NCBI GenBank assembly: GCA_004366385.1
Contig: SIRU01000064.1
Location: 1-64,000, forward strand
Length of the DNA: 64,000 nucleotides
Reading direction: 5' to 3'
Source: Actinomycetota bacterium
GTDB lineage: Bacteria; Actinomycetota; Thermoleophilia; Gaiellales; Gaiellaceae
The notes beneath the pieces were generated by a model that did not search any database, had not been told where the DNA came from, and saw only the letters and a list, made by a program, of their open reading frames with translations. This document shows, one piece after another, positions 46,124 through 56,526 of this stretch. The translations under genes were made by a program, and so were the position numbers. Every line of letters starts with the position of its first letter. Positions within the stretch are counted from its first letter, which is position 1.

Positions 46124-47026
46124 GTGGACGCACCCGTGATCGGAGTCGACGTGGGCGGCACGAAGATCCTCGCCGGCGTCGTCGACCGGGAGGGACGCGT
46201 GCTCCGCAGGCACATGTCGGAGAGCCCGGTCACCGCAGAGCCGGACGTGCTGGCTGCGCTCGAGGGCCAGATCGCCGCGCTCCTCGACGACTCGGTCGCC
46301 GCGATCGGGGTCGGCATCCCGGCGAACCTCGAGCGCGGGACAGGCCGCGTCACCCGCGCGACGAATCTCCCGCTGACCGACCTCGACGTCGCGGGGCACG
46401 TGCGCGACCGCTTCGGGCTCCCCGTCGGGATCGAGAACGACGCGGGCGCGGCCACGCTCGCCGAGTGGAGGCTGGGTGCGGGGCGCGGGACGTCCAACCT
46501 CGTCCTGCTCACGCTGGGCACGGGCGTGGGGGGAGGCGTCGTCGTCGACGGCGCGCTCTACCGCGGCTGGGCAGAAGTGGGGCACATGGTCGTCGTCACG
46601 GGCGGGCCGCCGTGCCAGGGCGCCTGCCACGGGCGCGGCCACCTGGAGGCGCTCGCGTCCGGGAGCGCGGCCGACCGCGCGGCGCAGGAGCTGTGGGGCG
46701 CGGGGGCGGACGCGCGCCTGCTGGTCGAGCGCGCGCGGAAGGGCGACGACGCGGCGCTGGCCGTGTTGCGCGAGATCGCCGGCTACCTCGGCGCCGCGAT
46801 CGGGTCGCTCGCGAACCTGTTCGACCCCGAGGTGGTCGTCGTCGGAGGCGGGTTCGGCGACGCGGCCGCGGATCTCCTCCTCGAGCCTGCGCAGGAGGCC
46901 GCGCGGGCCGAGGCCCTCGCGCCCGCGGACGAGCGGCTGCGAGTCGTGGGCGCCGAGCTGGGCGCGGAGGCAGGCCTCGTCGGCGCCGCGCTCGTGGGCT
47001 TCGAGGCCCTCGACGGAGTGCGGTAG
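46124..47026 (+). CDS. glk: ROK-family glucokinase
   Basis: A 300-residue ROK sugar kinase. ATP phosphate-1 loop VIGVDVGGTKILAGVVD, catalytic region VGIENDAGAATLAEWRLGAG, LTLGTGVGGGVVVDGALYRG, and the zinc site around GHMVVVTGGPPCQGACHGRGHLE. The zinc site is shorter than the usual CGCGxxGC form but keeps two Cys and His. Glucokinase is the likeliest activity. The GTG start is 25 nt from the LCP start on the other strand. It is followed after 3 nt by rsmI. Confidence 0.92.
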   Translation: MDAPVIGVDVGGTKILAGVVDREGRVLRRHMSESPVTAEPDVLAALEGQIAALLDDSVAAIGVGIPANLERGTGRVTRATNLPLTDLDVAGHVRDRFGLPVGIENDAGAATLAEWRLGAGRGTSNLVLLTLGTGVGGGVVVDGALYRGWAEVGHMVVVTGGPPCQGACHGRGHLEALASGSAADRAAQELWGAGADARLLVERARKGDDAALAVLREIAGYLGAAIGSLANLFDPEVVVVGGGFGDAAADLLLEPAQEAARAEALAPADERLRVVGAELGAEAGLVGAALVGFEALDGVR

Positions 47027-47029
47027 GCC

Positions 47030-47839
47030 GTGCCGCTCGCGGTCTGCGCGACGCCGATCGGGAACCTCGGGGACGTGACCCTGCGCGTGCTCGAGGAGCT
47101 GCGCGCGGCCGACGTCGTCCTCTGCGAGGACACGCGGCGGACGCGCGTCCTGCTCGACCGGCACGGGATCGACGCTCGGCTTCTCAGCTACCACCGGCAC
47201 AACGAGGCGGCGCGCGAGCGGGAGGTGCTCGGGCGGCTGTCGGCCGGCGAGCGCGTGGCGCTCGTCTCGGACGCGGGGCTGCCGGGCGTGAACGACCCGG
47301 GTGCGCGGCTGATCTCTGCCGCGCTGGAGGCGGGCGTCGCGGTCACCGTGCTGCCGGGGCCGTCGGCCGTCGAGACCGCGCTCGTCGCCAGCGGGCTCGT
47401 GGGCGACCGCTTCCAGTTCGCCGGGTACCTGCCACGCCGGGCGGGAGAGCTGCGCGCGCTGGTCGAGGAGCTCGCGCGCTGGTCTCATCCCGTGGTCGCG
47501 TTCGAGTCGCCGCGGCGGCTGCCCTCGTCGCTCGCCGTGCTGGCGGAGGCGATGCCCGAGCGGCCGGCCGCCGTGTGCCGTGAGCTGACGAAGCTGCACG
47601 AGGAGGTCGTGCGCGGGACGCTCGCGGAGCTGGCCCGGCGGTTCGCCGAGGCGCCGCGCGGGGAGGTGACGCTCGTGCTCGGGGCGTGGCCGGCTGTGGG
47701 CGAGGGTGTGGGAGAGGAGGCCGCGCTCGCCGCGGTCGCCGCGCTCGTCGCGGCCGGTGCCGGGCGCCGGCGGGCGGCCGAGATCGTCTCCCGGCTCACG
47801 GGGACGTCGCGCAACACGCTGTACCGGGCGACTCTGTAA
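47030..47839 (+). CDS. rsmI: 16S rRNA (cytidine(1402)-2'-O)-methyltransferase
   Basis: A 269-residue tetrapyrrole-methylase-fold enzyme. Family motifs are VCATPIGNLGDVTLRVLEEL, VVLCEDTRRTRVLLDRHGI, LLSYHRHNEAAREREVL, VALVSDAGLPGVNDPGARLISAA and VTVLPGPSAVETALVASGL. The C-terminus has the short DNA-binding-like tail GRRRAAEIVSRLTGTSRNTLYRATL typical of RsmI. It methylates the decoding-centre cytidine. GTG start 3 nt after glk. Confidence 0.97.
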   Translation: MPLAVCATPIGNLGDVTLRVLEELRAADVVLCEDTRRTRVLLDRHGIDARLLSYHRHNEAAREREVLGRLSAGERVALVSDAGLPGVNDPGARLISAALEAGVAVTVLPGPSAVETALVASGLVGDRFQFAGYLPRRAGELRALVEELARWSHPVVAFESPRRLPSSLAVLAEAMPERPAAVCRELTKLHEEVVRGTLAELARRFAEAPRGEVTLVLGAWPAVGEGVGEEAALAAVAALVAAGAGRRRAAEIVSRLTGTSRNTLYRATL

Positions 47840-47856
47840 CAACTTCTCAAATTGCG

Positions 47857-47886
47857 TTGCGACCCCGGCGGGACGCTCGCTACTCT
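47857..47886 (+). promoter_or_regulatory. Promoter of the M23-domain gene
   Basis: TTGCGA (47857-47862), an 18-nt spacer and TACTCT (47881-47886) make a recognisable promoter. The GTG start at 47893 is exactly 6 nt further, so the message is predicted to begin at the start codon. Confidence 0.65.
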
Positions 47887-47892
47887 CGACCG

Positions 47893-49194
47893 GTGTTCAC
47901 GCAACGGGCAACGCGAACCGCCGCGGCGCTGCTCGCGGCGCTCGCGTGGGCGCTCGTCAGCGTCCAGGAGGCCCGTGCCTGGTCGTGGCCCGTGGAGGGC
48001 GACGTGCTCCGTCCGTTCGTGCTCGGCGACGACCCGTACGCGGGAGGGCAGCACCGCGGTATCGACGTGGCGGTCGGCGGCTCGGAGACGGTCCGCGCGC
48101 CGGCCGCGGGCGAGGTGACGTTCGCCGGCCAGGTGCCGACGCACGGGCTCACCGTCACCATCCTCACCGGCGGCGGGCACAAGGTCTCGCTCACCCACCT
48201 CGGCTCGCTGCTCGTCCGGCGCGGCGCGCTCGTCGCGGAGGGCGACCAGATCGCGCGGCCCGGGCTCTCCGGCGTCTCCGAGCACGACGTCCCCTACGTC
48301 CACCTCGGCGTGCGTGTGAACGGCGAGACGTACGTCGACCCCCTGTCACTCCTTCCGCCGCGGGCCGTCACCCCTCCGCCGGTGCCCGCGGCGCCGCCCG
48401 CACCAGCCCCACCGCAGCCGGCGCCGTCCCCTCCCGCTGTCGTGCCGCCGGTCGCGGTGGTGCCGCCGTCGGAGGCGACTCCTGCGGCCGCGGATGCGCG
48501 CGCCGCCTCGGCAGGTCGGCGTGCTGCGCGCCCGGCGAGCGCTCCGGAGACGGGCAACGTCCGTTCTGCGCGCGGTAGCGCCGTCGAGCCAGGCGGGCGC
48601 GAGCGCTCGGCTAGCGCGACGACCCGTCGTGCCACGGTCGCTGCTGCTTCCGGGAAGAGCGTGCGCGGTGCACCGGCCGCGGCAGCGAATCCGCCGGCCG
48701 GTGAGGCGAGCCCCGAGCGGTCGCGCGCAGCTCGTCCCGCGGTCACCGAGGCTCCACCGAGTCACGGGCCTGTTCCGCAATCGGCGTCCCGGAGCTCGAG
48801 ACCGGATGCCTCGCGGCTCGAGGCCCGATCGTTCGGGCGTCCGGAGACGGACGTTGCCGCACTCGCGGCCGTCGCCGGCGGCGCGCTGCTGCTGCTCGCG
48901 ATCGCGGCCGCGTGCGTGCTCCGCGCCGGACGGGCCGGTCGAGAGCCTCTCCCTATGATTCACGGCCGTGAACCAGAGCCAGTCCGGCAAACGGAAGATC
49001 CTCGTGGCCGTCGCGTGGCCATACGCGAGCGGGCCGAGACACATCGGCCACGTGGCGGGGTTCGGCGTTCCCTCGGACACGTTCGCCCGCTACCACCGCC
49101 TGCGCGGCAACGACGTGCTGATGGTCAGCGGCACGGACGAGCACGGCACGCCGGTCATGGTCGCCGCGGACGCGCTGGGCGAGTCGCCGCGTGA
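47893..49194 (+). CDS. M23-family peptidase-like secreted protein with C-terminal TM
   Basis: A 433-residue protein. A signal peptide ([21 protein letters not shown]) precedes an M23 LytM-like domain (residues about 35-140: [56 protein letters not shown]). The zinc ligands HRGID and YVHLG are visible. A ~190-residue Pro/Ala/Ser/Arg-rich disordered region leads to one membrane helix ([20 protein letters not shown]). The open frame then continues 227 nt into metG in another frame, adding a basic tail; this end may be longer than what is functional. Confidence 0.82.
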   Translation: MFTQRATRTAAALLAALAWALVSVQEARAWSWPVEGDVLRPFVLGDDPYAGGQHRGIDVAVGGSETVRAPAAGEVTFAGQVPTHGLTVTILTGGGHKVSLTHLGSLLVRRGALVAEGDQIARPGLSGVSEHDVPYVHLGVRVNGETYVDPLSLLPPRAVTPPPVPAAPPAPAPPQPAPSPPAVVPPVAVVPPSEATPAAADARAASAGRRAARPASAPETGNVRSARGSAVEPGGRERSASATTRRATVAAASGKSVRGAPAAAANPPAGEASPERSRAARPAVTEAPPSHGPVPQSASRSSRPDASRLEARSFGRPETDVAALAAVAGGALLLLAIAAACVLRAGRAGREPLPMIHGREPEPVRQTEDPRGRRVAIRERAETHRPRGGVRRSLGHVRPLPPPARQRRADGQRHGRARHAGHGRRGRAGRVAA

Positions 49195-50779
49195 GACCGC
49201 GGATCGCTTCAGCCGGCTCATCCGCGAGGATCTCTACGCGCTCGGGCTCTCGTACGACCTCTTCACGCGAACGACGACCCCCAACCACTACCGCGTCGTC
49301 CAGGACCTCTTCCGGACGCTGTACGAGAAGGGCTACATCGTCGAGCAGGAGACGCTCGGCGCGTTCTCCGCCTCGACCGGGCACACGCTCCCGGATCGCT
49401 ACATCGAAGGCACGTGCCCGATCTGCGGCTACGACGGCGCGCGCGGCGACCAGTGCGACAACTGCGGGAATCAGCTCGACCCGGCCGACCTGATCGAGCC
49501 CCGCTCGAAGGTGGACGGGACGCCGCCGGTGTTCAGGCAGACGAAGCACCTCTTCATCGACCTCCCGGCGCTCCGGGACGAGCTGACCGCGTGGATCGAG
49601 GCGCAGAAGCACTGGCGCCCGAACGTCCGTCGCTTCTCGCTCAACTTCGCGAAGGAGCTCAAGCCGCGCCCGATGACGCGCGACCTCGACTGGGGCGTCC
49701 CGATCCCCGTCGAGGGCTACGAGGACGACCCCGACAAGCGCATCTACGTCTGGTTCGACGCGGTCATCGGCTACCTCTCGGCCGCGATCGAATGGGCGAC
49801 GGTGACCGGCGACCCCGACGCCTGGCGCGCGTGGTGGCAGAACGAGGACGCGGAGCACGTGTACTTCATGGGGAAGGACAACATCGTCTTCCACACGGTC
49901 ATCTGGCCCAGCATCCTCATCGGCTATCGCGACGACGGCGAGTTCGGCGCCGGCCGCGGCCCGCTCGAGCTCCCCGACACCGTCGCCTCGAGCGAGTTCC
50001 TGACGATGGAGGGCAAGAAGTTCAGCTCCAGCCGCGGCGTGCAGATCCTCATCCACGACTTCCTCAGCCGGTACGACCCGGATGCCCTGCGCTACTTCCT
50101 CTCGATCGCGGGCCCGGAGACGCAGGACACCGACTTCACGTGGGCCGAGTTCGTCCGGCGCAACAACGACGAGCTCGTCGCGACGTGGGGGAACCTCGTG
50201 AACCGGACGCTCCGGAGCGCGTACAAGAACTTCGGCGCCGTCCCGGAGCCAGGGCCGCTGACCGCCGCCGACGAGGCGTTCCTCGCCGAGGTCGAGCACG
50301 GCTTCGACGTCGTCGGCTCGCTGATCGAGGAGACGCGGTTCAAGAACGCGCTCCAGGAGATCATGCGGCTCGCGGCACTCGGCAACGTGTACGTGGCGGA
50401 GCAGGCGCCGTGGGCGCTGCTCGAGCCCGACCGGGAGCGCGCCGGGACGGTGCTGTACGTCGCCCTGCGTGCGATCGACAACATCAAGACCCTGATCTCG
50501 CCCTACCTGCCCTTCTCGGCTCAGCGTCTGCACGAGCTCCTCGGTTACGAGGGGCTCATCGCCGGCCCGCTCGAGCTGCGCACGGTCGAGAACGGCGAGG
50601 GCGGCGAGCACGTCGTCATCACCGGCGACTACTCGCAGGGCACGGGCCGCTGGGAGCCCAGCGCGCTGCCGCCCGGTCAGACGCTGCTCGAGCCGCAGCC
50701 GCTCTACGTGAAGCTCGACCCGGACGTCGTCGTCGCCGACGAGCTGGAGCGGATGGAAGCGGCCGCGGCAGCCGCGTGA
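48968..50779 (+). CDS. metG: Methionyl-tRNA synthetase
   Basis: A 603-residue class-I synthetase charging tRNA-Met. HIGH is seen as HIGH at residues 25-28, the zinc knuckle uses [18 protein letters not shown], and the KMSKS loop is KFSSS near residues 351-355, as in other actinobacterial MetRS. The anticodon domain is complete and no C-terminal EMAP/Trbp domain is attached. TATGAT sits 8 nt before the GTG, inside the upstream gene. It heads the coupled cluster metG-tatD-rsmA-ispE, a common bacterial arrangement. Confidence 0.98.
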   Translation: MNQSQSGKRKILVAVAWPYASGPRHIGHVAGFGVPSDTFARYHRLRGNDVLMVSGTDEHGTPVMVAADALGESPRETADRFSRLIREDLYALGLSYDLFTRTTTPNHYRVVQDLFRTLYEKGYIVEQETLGAFSASTGHTLPDRYIEGTCPICGYDGARGDQCDNCGNQLDPADLIEPRSKVDGTPPVFRQTKHLFIDLPALRDELTAWIEAQKHWRPNVRRFSLNFAKELKPRPMTRDLDWGVPIPVEGYEDDPDKRIYVWFDAVIGYLSAAIEWATVTGDPDAWRAWWQNEDAEHVYFMGKDNIVFHTVIWPSILIGYRDDGEFGAGRGPLELPDTVASSEFLTMEGKKFSSSRGVQILIHDFLSRYDPDALRYFLSIAGPETQDTDFTWAEFVRRNNDELVATWGNLVNRTLRSAYKNFGAVPEPGPLTAADEAFLAEVEHGFDVVGSLIEETRFKNALQEIMRLAALGNVYVAEQAPWALLEPDRERAGTVLYVALRAIDNIKTLISPYLPFSAQRLHELLGYEGLIAGPLELRTVENGEGGEHVVITGDYSQGTGRWEPSALPPGQTLLEPQPLYVKLDPDVVVADELERMEAAAAAA

Positions 50780-51522
50780 CCGACTCGCACGCTCACCTCG
50801 ACATGTGCGACGACCCGGCGGCCGCGCTCGTCCAGCGCGCCGCTGCGGCCGGCGTCACGCGCATCGTCACCGTCGGCACCGGCATCGACTCGTGCCGCCG
50901 CGCGGTCGAGATTGCGGACGCGCACGACGGCGTCTTCGCAGCGCTCGGCATCCACCCGCACCAGGCCGCGACGCCTGAAGCCGGCCGGCTCGACGAGCTC
51001 CGCGAGCTGCTCGCGCACCCGAAGGCGGTCGCGGTCGGCGAGACGGGCCTCGACACCGCGCGCGACTACGCGACGCCCGCGGAGCAGTGCCGGTTGCTGG
51101 ACGCGCAGCTCGCGCTCGCGGACGAGCTCGGGCTTCCGGTCGTGATCCACAGCCGCGACGCTGCCGAAGAGACGGCTGCCGCGCTCGCGCCTTTCACGGG
51201 CACGGTGATCCTCCACTGCTTCTCGTCGCCGGCCTTGCTCGAGCCTGCGCTCGAGCACGGCTACTACGTCTCGTTCGCCGGCAACTCGACCTACCCGAAG
51301 GCGCCGGAGCTGCGCGAGGCGGCCGCGGCCGTGCCCGCCGACCGGATCCTCGTCGAGACCGACAGCCCGTACCTCGCTCCGCAGCCGGTCCGAGGCCGTC
51401 GCAACGAGCCCGCGTACGTCGTCCACACGGTCGAGGCGCTCGCGGAGGCTCGCGGCGAGAGCGCCGAGACGCTCGCCGCCCTCACCCGTGCGAACGCCGC
51501 AGCCGCCTTCGGCCTCCCGTGA
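50776..51522 (+). CDS. tatD: TatD-family metal-dependent hydrolase/DNase
   Basis: A 248-residue TIM-barrel amidohydrolase-like enzyme. Metal ligands are TDSHAHLD (His pair at the N-terminus), VGETGLD (Glu), PVVIHSRDA (His), LHCFSS (His) and [10 protein letters not shown] (Asp). TatD proteins are 3'-5' DNases acting in repair or turnover. The GTG start overlaps the metG stop as GTGA and its own stop overlaps rsmA as GTGA. Some family conserved DYxR is seen as TARDYATP. Confidence 0.95.
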   Translation: MTDSHAHLDMCDDPAAALVQRAAAAGVTRIVTVGTGIDSCRRAVEIADAHDGVFAALGIHPHQAATPEAGRLDELRELLAHPKAVAVGETGLDTARDYATPAEQCRLLDAQLALADELGLPVVIHSRDAAEETAAALAPFTGTVILHCFSSPALLEPALEHGYYVSFAGNSTYPKAPELREAAAAVPADRILVETDSPYLAPQPVRGRRNEPAYVVHTVEALAEARGESAETLAALTRANAAAAFGLP

Positions 51523-52292
51523 ACGTCCAGCCGAAGAAGAGGCTCGGCCAGCACTTCCTCGTCGACAGCAACATCCTCGGCGTGATCGGCCGCCTCGCCG
51601 AGCTCGAGCCGGACGACGTCGTGCTCGAGATCGGCCCCGGCCTCGGCGTCCTCACCCGCTACCTCGCCGACCGCGTGGCGCGGGTGCACGCCGTCGAGCT
51701 CGACCGCTCGCTCGAGGCCCCGCTGCGCGAGACGCTGGCCGGGCGCGAGAACGTCGAGCTCGCCTTCGGCGACGCGCTCGCGCTCGACCTCGCCGCGCTC
51801 GATCCCGCGCCGACGAAGCTCGTCGCGAACCTCCCGTACAACGTCGCCACGCCGATCGTCGTGGAGAGTCTCGAGGGGATCCCGACCCTCGAGCGCTGGT
51901 GCGTGATGGTGCAGCGCGAGGTGGCCGACCGCTTCTTCGCGGAGCCTCGGACGAAGGCGTACGGCGCCGTGTCCGTGCTTGTCCAGCTCAAGACCCGGCG
52001 AGTCGGATTCCATGCCGTCCCGCCGACCGTCTTCCGGCCGCGGCCGCGCGTCGACTCGGCGCTCGTGGCGTTCGTGCGCACGGACGGGCCCCCGCTCGGC
52101 GAGCTGCGCCTCGTCGTGGACGGCGCGTTCGCGCACAGGAGGAAGACGCTCGCGAACTCGCTCGCGCTCTCGGACGTGGCGACGCGCGGGCAGGCCGAGG
52201 CGGCGCTCGCCGCGATCGGGAGGCCGCCGAACGCGCGCGCAGAGGAGCTCGCGCCGGAGGAGTTCGTCGCCCTGAGCCGCGCGCTCGCATGA
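51519..52292 (+). CDS. rsmA: 16S rRNA dimethyladenosine transferase
   Basis: A 257-residue KsgA. The N-terminal KKRLGQHFLVD, SAM motif VLEIGPGLGVLTRYLA, NLPYNVATPIV (NLPY catalytic motif), MVQREVADRFFA and the C-terminal HRRKTLANSL are all present. It dimethylates two adenines in helix 45 during 30S maturation. The GTG start overlaps the tatD stop and its TGA overlaps ispE as ATGA. Next to tatD and ispE this is a classic gene order. Confidence 0.98.
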   Translation: MNVQPKKRLGQHFLVDSNILGVIGRLAELEPDDVVLEIGPGLGVLTRYLADRVARVHAVELDRSLEAPLRETLAGRENVELAFGDALALDLAALDPAPTKLVANLPYNVATPIVVESLEGIPTLERWCVMVQREVADRFFAEPRTKAYGAVSVLVQLKTRRVGFHAVPPTVFRPRPRVDSALVAFVRTDGPPLGELRLVVDGAFAHRRKTLANSLALSDVATRGQAEAALAAIGRPPNARAEELAPEEFVALSRALA

Positions 52293-53089
52293 AGGCGCAC
52301 GCGAAGCTGAACCTCGCGCTCGTCGTCGGCCCGCTCCGTGCCGACGGGAAGCACGAGGTCGCAACAGTGCTCCAGGCGCTCGCGCTTCACGACGACGTCG
52401 ACGTCGAGCCCGCCGCCGAGCTCGCGGTCGAGGGCTTCGCGGAGGACACGCTCGTCCGCGCCGCGCTCGAGGCGCTCGCCGCCGCGGCTGGCGTCGATCC
52501 GCGCTGGCGCGCGCGGATCGAGAAGCGCATCCCCGTCGCGGCGGGCCTCGGCGGCGGCAGCTCGGACGCGGCAGCCTCTCTCCGGCTAGCGAACGCGCTC
52601 GTCTCCGAGCCGCTCGACGACGTAACCCTCCACGGCCTGGCGACGGGTGTCGGCGCCGACGTCCCGTTCTTCCTCCGCGACGGCCCGCAGCTCGGCACGG
52701 GCGACGGCACCGAGCTCGAGCCGCTCGAGCTGCCGACCGACTACACCGTGCTGCTCGTGCTCCCGGAGGACGAGACGAAGCAGTCGACGGCCGCCGTCTA
52801 CGAGCGCTTCGACGAGCGCGGCGGCGCGGCCGGCTTCGCCGAACGACGCACGAGGCTCCTCGACGCTCTCAGCCGCATCGAGCACGCGCGAGACCTCGCG
52901 CACCTCCCGCCGAACGACCTCGCGGCCTCCCCGCTCGCGGCCGACCTGCTCGCCCGAGGCGCCTTCCGCGCCGACGTCACCGGCGCCGGCCCGGCCGTCT
53001 ACGCCCTGTTCGAGGACGAGATCGCCGCTGCCGCGGCGCGCGGGGCGCTGGCGCCGGGGAGCCGGAGCTGGCTCACGCGCCCGCGCTAG
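52289..53089 (+). CDS. ispE: 4-diphosphocytidyl-2-C-methyl-D-erythritol kinase
   Basis: A 266-residue GHMP kinase of the MEP isoprenoid pathway. It begins AHAKLNLALVVGPLRADGKHEV, has the ATP loop IPVAAGLGGGSSDAAASLRLAN, GVGADVPFFLRDGPQLGTGDG and the C-terminal VTGAGPAVYALFED. Slightly shorter than most IspE (about 290). Coupled to rsmA by a 4-nt overlap; last gene of the cluster. It converges with the cyclase-family gene, leaving an 82-nt gap. Confidence 0.97.
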   Translation: MKAHAKLNLALVVGPLRADGKHEVATVLQALALHDDVDVEPAAELAVEGFAEDTLVRAALEALAAAAGVDPRWRARIEKRIPVAAGLGGGSSDAAASLRLANALVSEPLDDVTLHGLATGVGADVPFFLRDGPQLGTGDGTELEPLELPTDYTVLLVLPEDETKQSTAAVYERFDERGGAAGFAERRTRLLDALSRIEHARDLAHLPPNDLAASPLAADLLARGAFRADVTGAGPAVYALFEDEIAAAAARGALAPGSRSWLTRPR

Positions 53090-53171
53090 CTCCGCCCCGG
53101 ACTCGTGCGGCTGCCAGCGAGAGCGTCCTCGACTCGGGGTCGTCCGTGTCGATGCCGGCGGCCGCTGCGGA

Positions 53172-56100
53172 TCAGCGTCGAGCCGCCAGAAGCGCACGCG
53201 TCTGCTTCTCGTGCCATCCGAGGTCCATCGCCTCGAAGCGTGCGATGGACTGCTCGAGGAGCTCGGCGTCCTTGCGGACGACACCGAGCGCGCGCAGAGC
53301 GAACGGCTCGAAGGAGGGGCGGGGCAGGAGAAGAGCGCGTGCTTCCGTCTCGACCCGCTCGCGGTCTCCGAGGACGGCGAGAGCGTCAAGACGCGGCGGA
53401 AGAACATAGACGCCCCACGGGGGCCGGCCGCCGGGAAGCGGGGGCTCGGCCGGAAGGAGCTCGGCCACAGCACCGACATCCCCGCGCGCCAGGGCGAGGC
53501 CGACCCTGGCCATGACGGTGAGGGTGCTGGCCGGGAGCGCAATCGCGCTTGCGTTCTCCTCGAGCCTCCGCGCCTCCTCGAGCTCGCCAGCGTGCACGTG
53601 TGCGGTGGCACAGAACAGGAGGCTGCAGGCGTTGAGCACGCAGGGCGTGTTCTCGTTCGCCGCAACGGCGTGCTCCGCACGCTGCGCGAGCTCGCGGATC
53701 GAGCTCCAGCGCCCGTCGACCGCGTCGACGAGTTGGGCGTAGCCAACCGCGTGGAGCCGATGATGCGGCGTGAGCTCGGCGCTCAGCTCGTCCAAGTCCC
53801 GCGCGAGCCGCCTCGCCTCGGAGATTCGGCCGACACCGAGGTAGGCGCCGATGGCGCTCAGATGGGCCTCCGCCTGGTGATCGGGATCGTTGATCCCTCG
53901 CACGATGGAGAGCCGGAGCTCCGCCCACTCGGAGGCCTCCTGGTACTCGCGGGCAGCGGTCGCCGTCGCCATCAAGCCCTCGACGGCGAACGAGCGGAGC
54001 TCGTCATCGCCGAGGCGCTCGGCTATCTCGGACGCCTCGCGGGCGGCGTCCTTGGCCCCTGCACTGTGGAATGAGTAGGCCGCGAGCGCCTTCGCGCGCG
54101 CCGCACTCTCTGGCGCCGCGAGCGCGAGAGCCTGTTCGATCCAGCCGTCGACGACACCGTCCGCGGGCCTCCCTTTCCACATCCCGGAGCGTGTCGCCGT
54201 CTCAACCGCGAGGTCGGCGTACACGGCGGCGACGGTCTCCCGCTCGTCGCAGAGATCGACGACGCGTAGCAACGCCGCCCAGAACGACTCACCGTCGAAC
54301 TTGAGCACGCTGGCCCGACCGATCGCTCGCCAGAGGTCGACCTGGACGGACCTGCTCGGCTCCAGCTCGAGCGCCCGGTGGAGCAGGGCGAGCGCCTCGT
54401 CGAGGGCATACCGCGCGATCGCGAGCTCGGCAGCTCGCCGTTGCCAGGCGACCGCTCTCTCCCGGAGATCGTGCAGCCTCTCGTCCTCCCCTGGCCAGGC
54501 GAGATCGGCGTACTCAGTACTCGCTGCCTCCGCGTAATGGTGCGCTAGCAGCGGCGCGATCTCATCGCGCCCTCGCGTGCCGGACTCCAGCCAGCCCGCG
54601 AATGCCGCGTGGCGGCGCGCACGCTTCGCCTTCGGCAGCGTGCCGTACGCAACCTCGCGCGTGAGCGCGTGCTTGAACGCGTACTCCTCGTCGCCGGCCA
54701 CCGAGGAGGTGGGCAAGCGGCGAATGAAGTCGCGTTCCTCGAGGGCGCGAAGATCCGGCTCGGCCCCCTCCAGCAGGTCACGGAGAGGACTCGGCCAGAA
54801 ACTCCTGCCGATGACGGCAGCCGCCTGCAGCGTGCTCTTCTCACTCTGGCCGAGAAGGTCGATGCGCGAGGCCAGGAGCGATTGGACCGAGTCGGGAATG
54901 GCGAACCCGGCCGGCAAGTCTCGAGCCGACCAGCCGCCGTTCGATCGCTCGAGCACGCCCTGATCCACCAGCATTGCGATGAACTCCTCGAGGAAGAAGG
55001 GGTTGCCCTCGGCCCACGAGATGACGAGCTTCCGAAGCGCGTCGGGCAGCTGGGCCCCGAGCAGCTCGTCGACGATCTGCTCCGCCTCGTCTCCGGAGAG
55101 AGGATCCAGCCGGACGCGGGTCGCCCCGACCGGGCGTTCCGTCCAGCCTGGACGCCGCTCGAGCAGCTCGGGGCGTGTGGTGCAGAGCATGAGCAGCCGC
55201 CCGGGCATCTCGTCCAGGACCCGCTCGAGCAGATCGAGGAGCGGATCCTCGGCCCAGTGGAGATCCTCGAGGACCAGCACGACGGCCGACCCTGCGCTGA
55301 GGCCTGCGAGCAGACGCAGCCAGGCGGCCTCGAATCGCCTGCGGGCGACGAGCGGATGCAGATCCGGCGGGGCGTCGAGCCCGAATGTCAGTCGCAGGAT
55401 GTCTCCGTCCTCGACCTCGGCGAGCAAGAGCTCGGGCTCCGTGTCGACCCCGCCGAGGTGCTGTTTGAGCACGTCGGCGAGCGCCCGGTAGGTGATGCCT
55501 CTGCCATACGCCGGGCAGCGGCCCGCGAGTCTTCGCGGCGCCGGCGCTGCGGAGTCCAGCCAGTCCCACACCTCGCGGGCGAGGCGAGTCTTTCCCACGC
55601 CCGCCTCGCCCACGATCGTGACGAGCTCGGGCCTCTCGTCTCTGACGACGCGACCGTAGGCGGCTTGCAGGGCCTCGAGCTCACGTCGACGACCCACGAA
55701 CGTCGGCCTGAAAGCGGTGACCCGCAGCGGCCGCGAGGGCGAGAGCGCACGGACGAGACGCCGACAGACGACGCCTTCGGACTTTCCTCTTGCCGCCACC
55801 GTTTGGGGCTCGTCCAACTCGAACGTGCCACGGATCGCGGCGGCCGTGCGCTCCGAGACGAGGATCTCGCCGGGAGCAGCGGCCTGCTCGAGTCGGGCGG
55901 CGACGTTGACCGCATCGCCGCTCGCGAACGAGCTCCCAACGCGCGGCTGCCCGACGACGACCTCCCCGGTGTTGACTCCGATCCTGAGCCGAAAGCGAGT
56001 CCCGAACAGCTCCTCGAGCCGCCTACGCATCGAGACGGCGGCTTTGAGCGCCCGCTCGGTGTGATCCTCCTGTGCGGCGGGCGCGCCGAACACGGCCATG

Positions 56101-56375
56101 ACGGCGTCGCCGGCGAATTTCTCGACGGTCCCCCCGGTCTCTGCGATCTCCGCCGACATCGACTCGTAGAAGCGGTCGAGGAGCGCTCGCGTCCGTTCGG
56201 GGTCCTCGTTGTCGGCAAGGTTGGTGGAGCCGACGAGGTCGGCGAAGAGGATGGTCGCGAGCTTGCGCTCGATGCCGCGCTGCGGCGGTTCGGTCGCGTG
56301 CCCGCACGAGGGGCAGAACCGCGCGCCGGCGGGAACCGCGGCGCCGCACTCGAGGCACGTCGTCACACGATGCAT
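53172..56375 (-). CDS. Class III nucleotide cyclase with zinc ribbon, AAA ATPase and TPR domains
   Basis: A 1067-residue soluble signalling protein. Residues 7-29 are a zinc ribbon (CLECGAAVPAGARFCPSCGH). Residues ~37-210 are a class III cyclase with both metal Asp (LFADLVGS and FAGDAVMAVFG), substrate Lys (VEKFAGD) and VNVAARLE (catalytic Asn/Arg), so it may be active. Next is an AAA/STAND ATPase (VGEAGVGKT, VLVLEDLHWAEDP), then ~500 residues of TPR-like helices. This architecture is common in actinobacteria; ligand and output are unknown. ATG at 56375. Unlike neighbours it uses more AT-ending codons. Confidence 0.93.
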   Translation of the reverse strand: MHRVTTCLECGAAVPAGARFCPSCGHATEPPQRGIERKLATILFADLVGSTNLADNEDPERTRALLDRFYESMSAEIAETGGTVEKFAGDAVMAVFGAPAAQEDHTERALKAAVSMRRRLEELFGTRFRLRIGVNTGEVVVGQPRVGSSFASGDAVNVAARLEQAAAPGEILVSERTAAAIRGTFELDEPQTVAARGKSEGVVCRRLVRALSPSRPLRVTAFRPTFVGRRRELEALQAAYGRVVRDERPELVTIVGEAGVGKTRLAREVWDWLDSAAPAPRRLAGRCPAYGRGITYRALADVLKQHLGGVDTEPELLLAEVEDGDILRLTFGLDAPPDLHPLVARRRFEAAWLRLLAGLSAGSAVVLVLEDLHWAEDPLLDLLERVLDEMPGRLLMLCTTRPELLERRPGWTERPVGATRVRLDPLSGDEAEQIVDELLGAQLPDALRKLVISWAEGNPFFLEEFIAMLVDQGVLERSNGGWSARDLPAGFAIPDSVQSLLASRIDLLGQSEKSTLQAAAVIGRSFWPSPLRDLLEGAEPDLRALEERDFIRRLPTSSVAGDEEYAFKHALTREVAYGTLPKAKRARRHAAFAGWLESGTRGRDEIAPLLAHHYAEAASTEYADLAWPGEDERLHDLRERAVAWQRRAAELAIARYALDEALALLHRALELEPSRSVQVDLWRAIGRASVLKFDGESFWAALLRVVDLCDERETVAAVYADLAVETATRSGMWKGRPADGVVDGWIEQALALAAPESAARAKALAAYSFHSAGAKDAAREASEIAERLGDDELRSFAVEGLMATATAAREYQEASEWAELRLSIVRGINDPDHQAEAHLSAIGAYLGVGRISEARRLARDLDELSAELTPHHRLHAVGYAQLVDAVDGRWSSIRELAQRAEHAVAANENTPCVLNACSLLFCATAHVHAGELEEARRLEENASAIALPASTLTVMARVGLALARGDVGAVAELLPAEPPLPGGRPPWGVYVLPPRLDALAVLGDRERVETEARALLLPRPSFEPFALRALGVVRKDAELLEQSIARFEAMDLGWHEKQTRALLAARR

Positions 56376-56526
56376 TGTTCCGCGGCTGATGGCGTCGTGC
56401 CAGGGGCGGGAAGAGCGATCGGCCGTCGGTCGCCCGCTGGGCCTCGCGTGGCCCGTCCTCAGACCGCACCGCGACTGCGGTGGCGGCCATCCCTGTCCGC
56501 GGCGATGTGCGACGCTATCCCCGCTC

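Noticed and set aside
44770-47583. Plus-strand open frame of over 900 codons from 44770
   Set aside because: It is antisense to the LCP gene and out of frame with glk and rsmI, both of which have strong family support.
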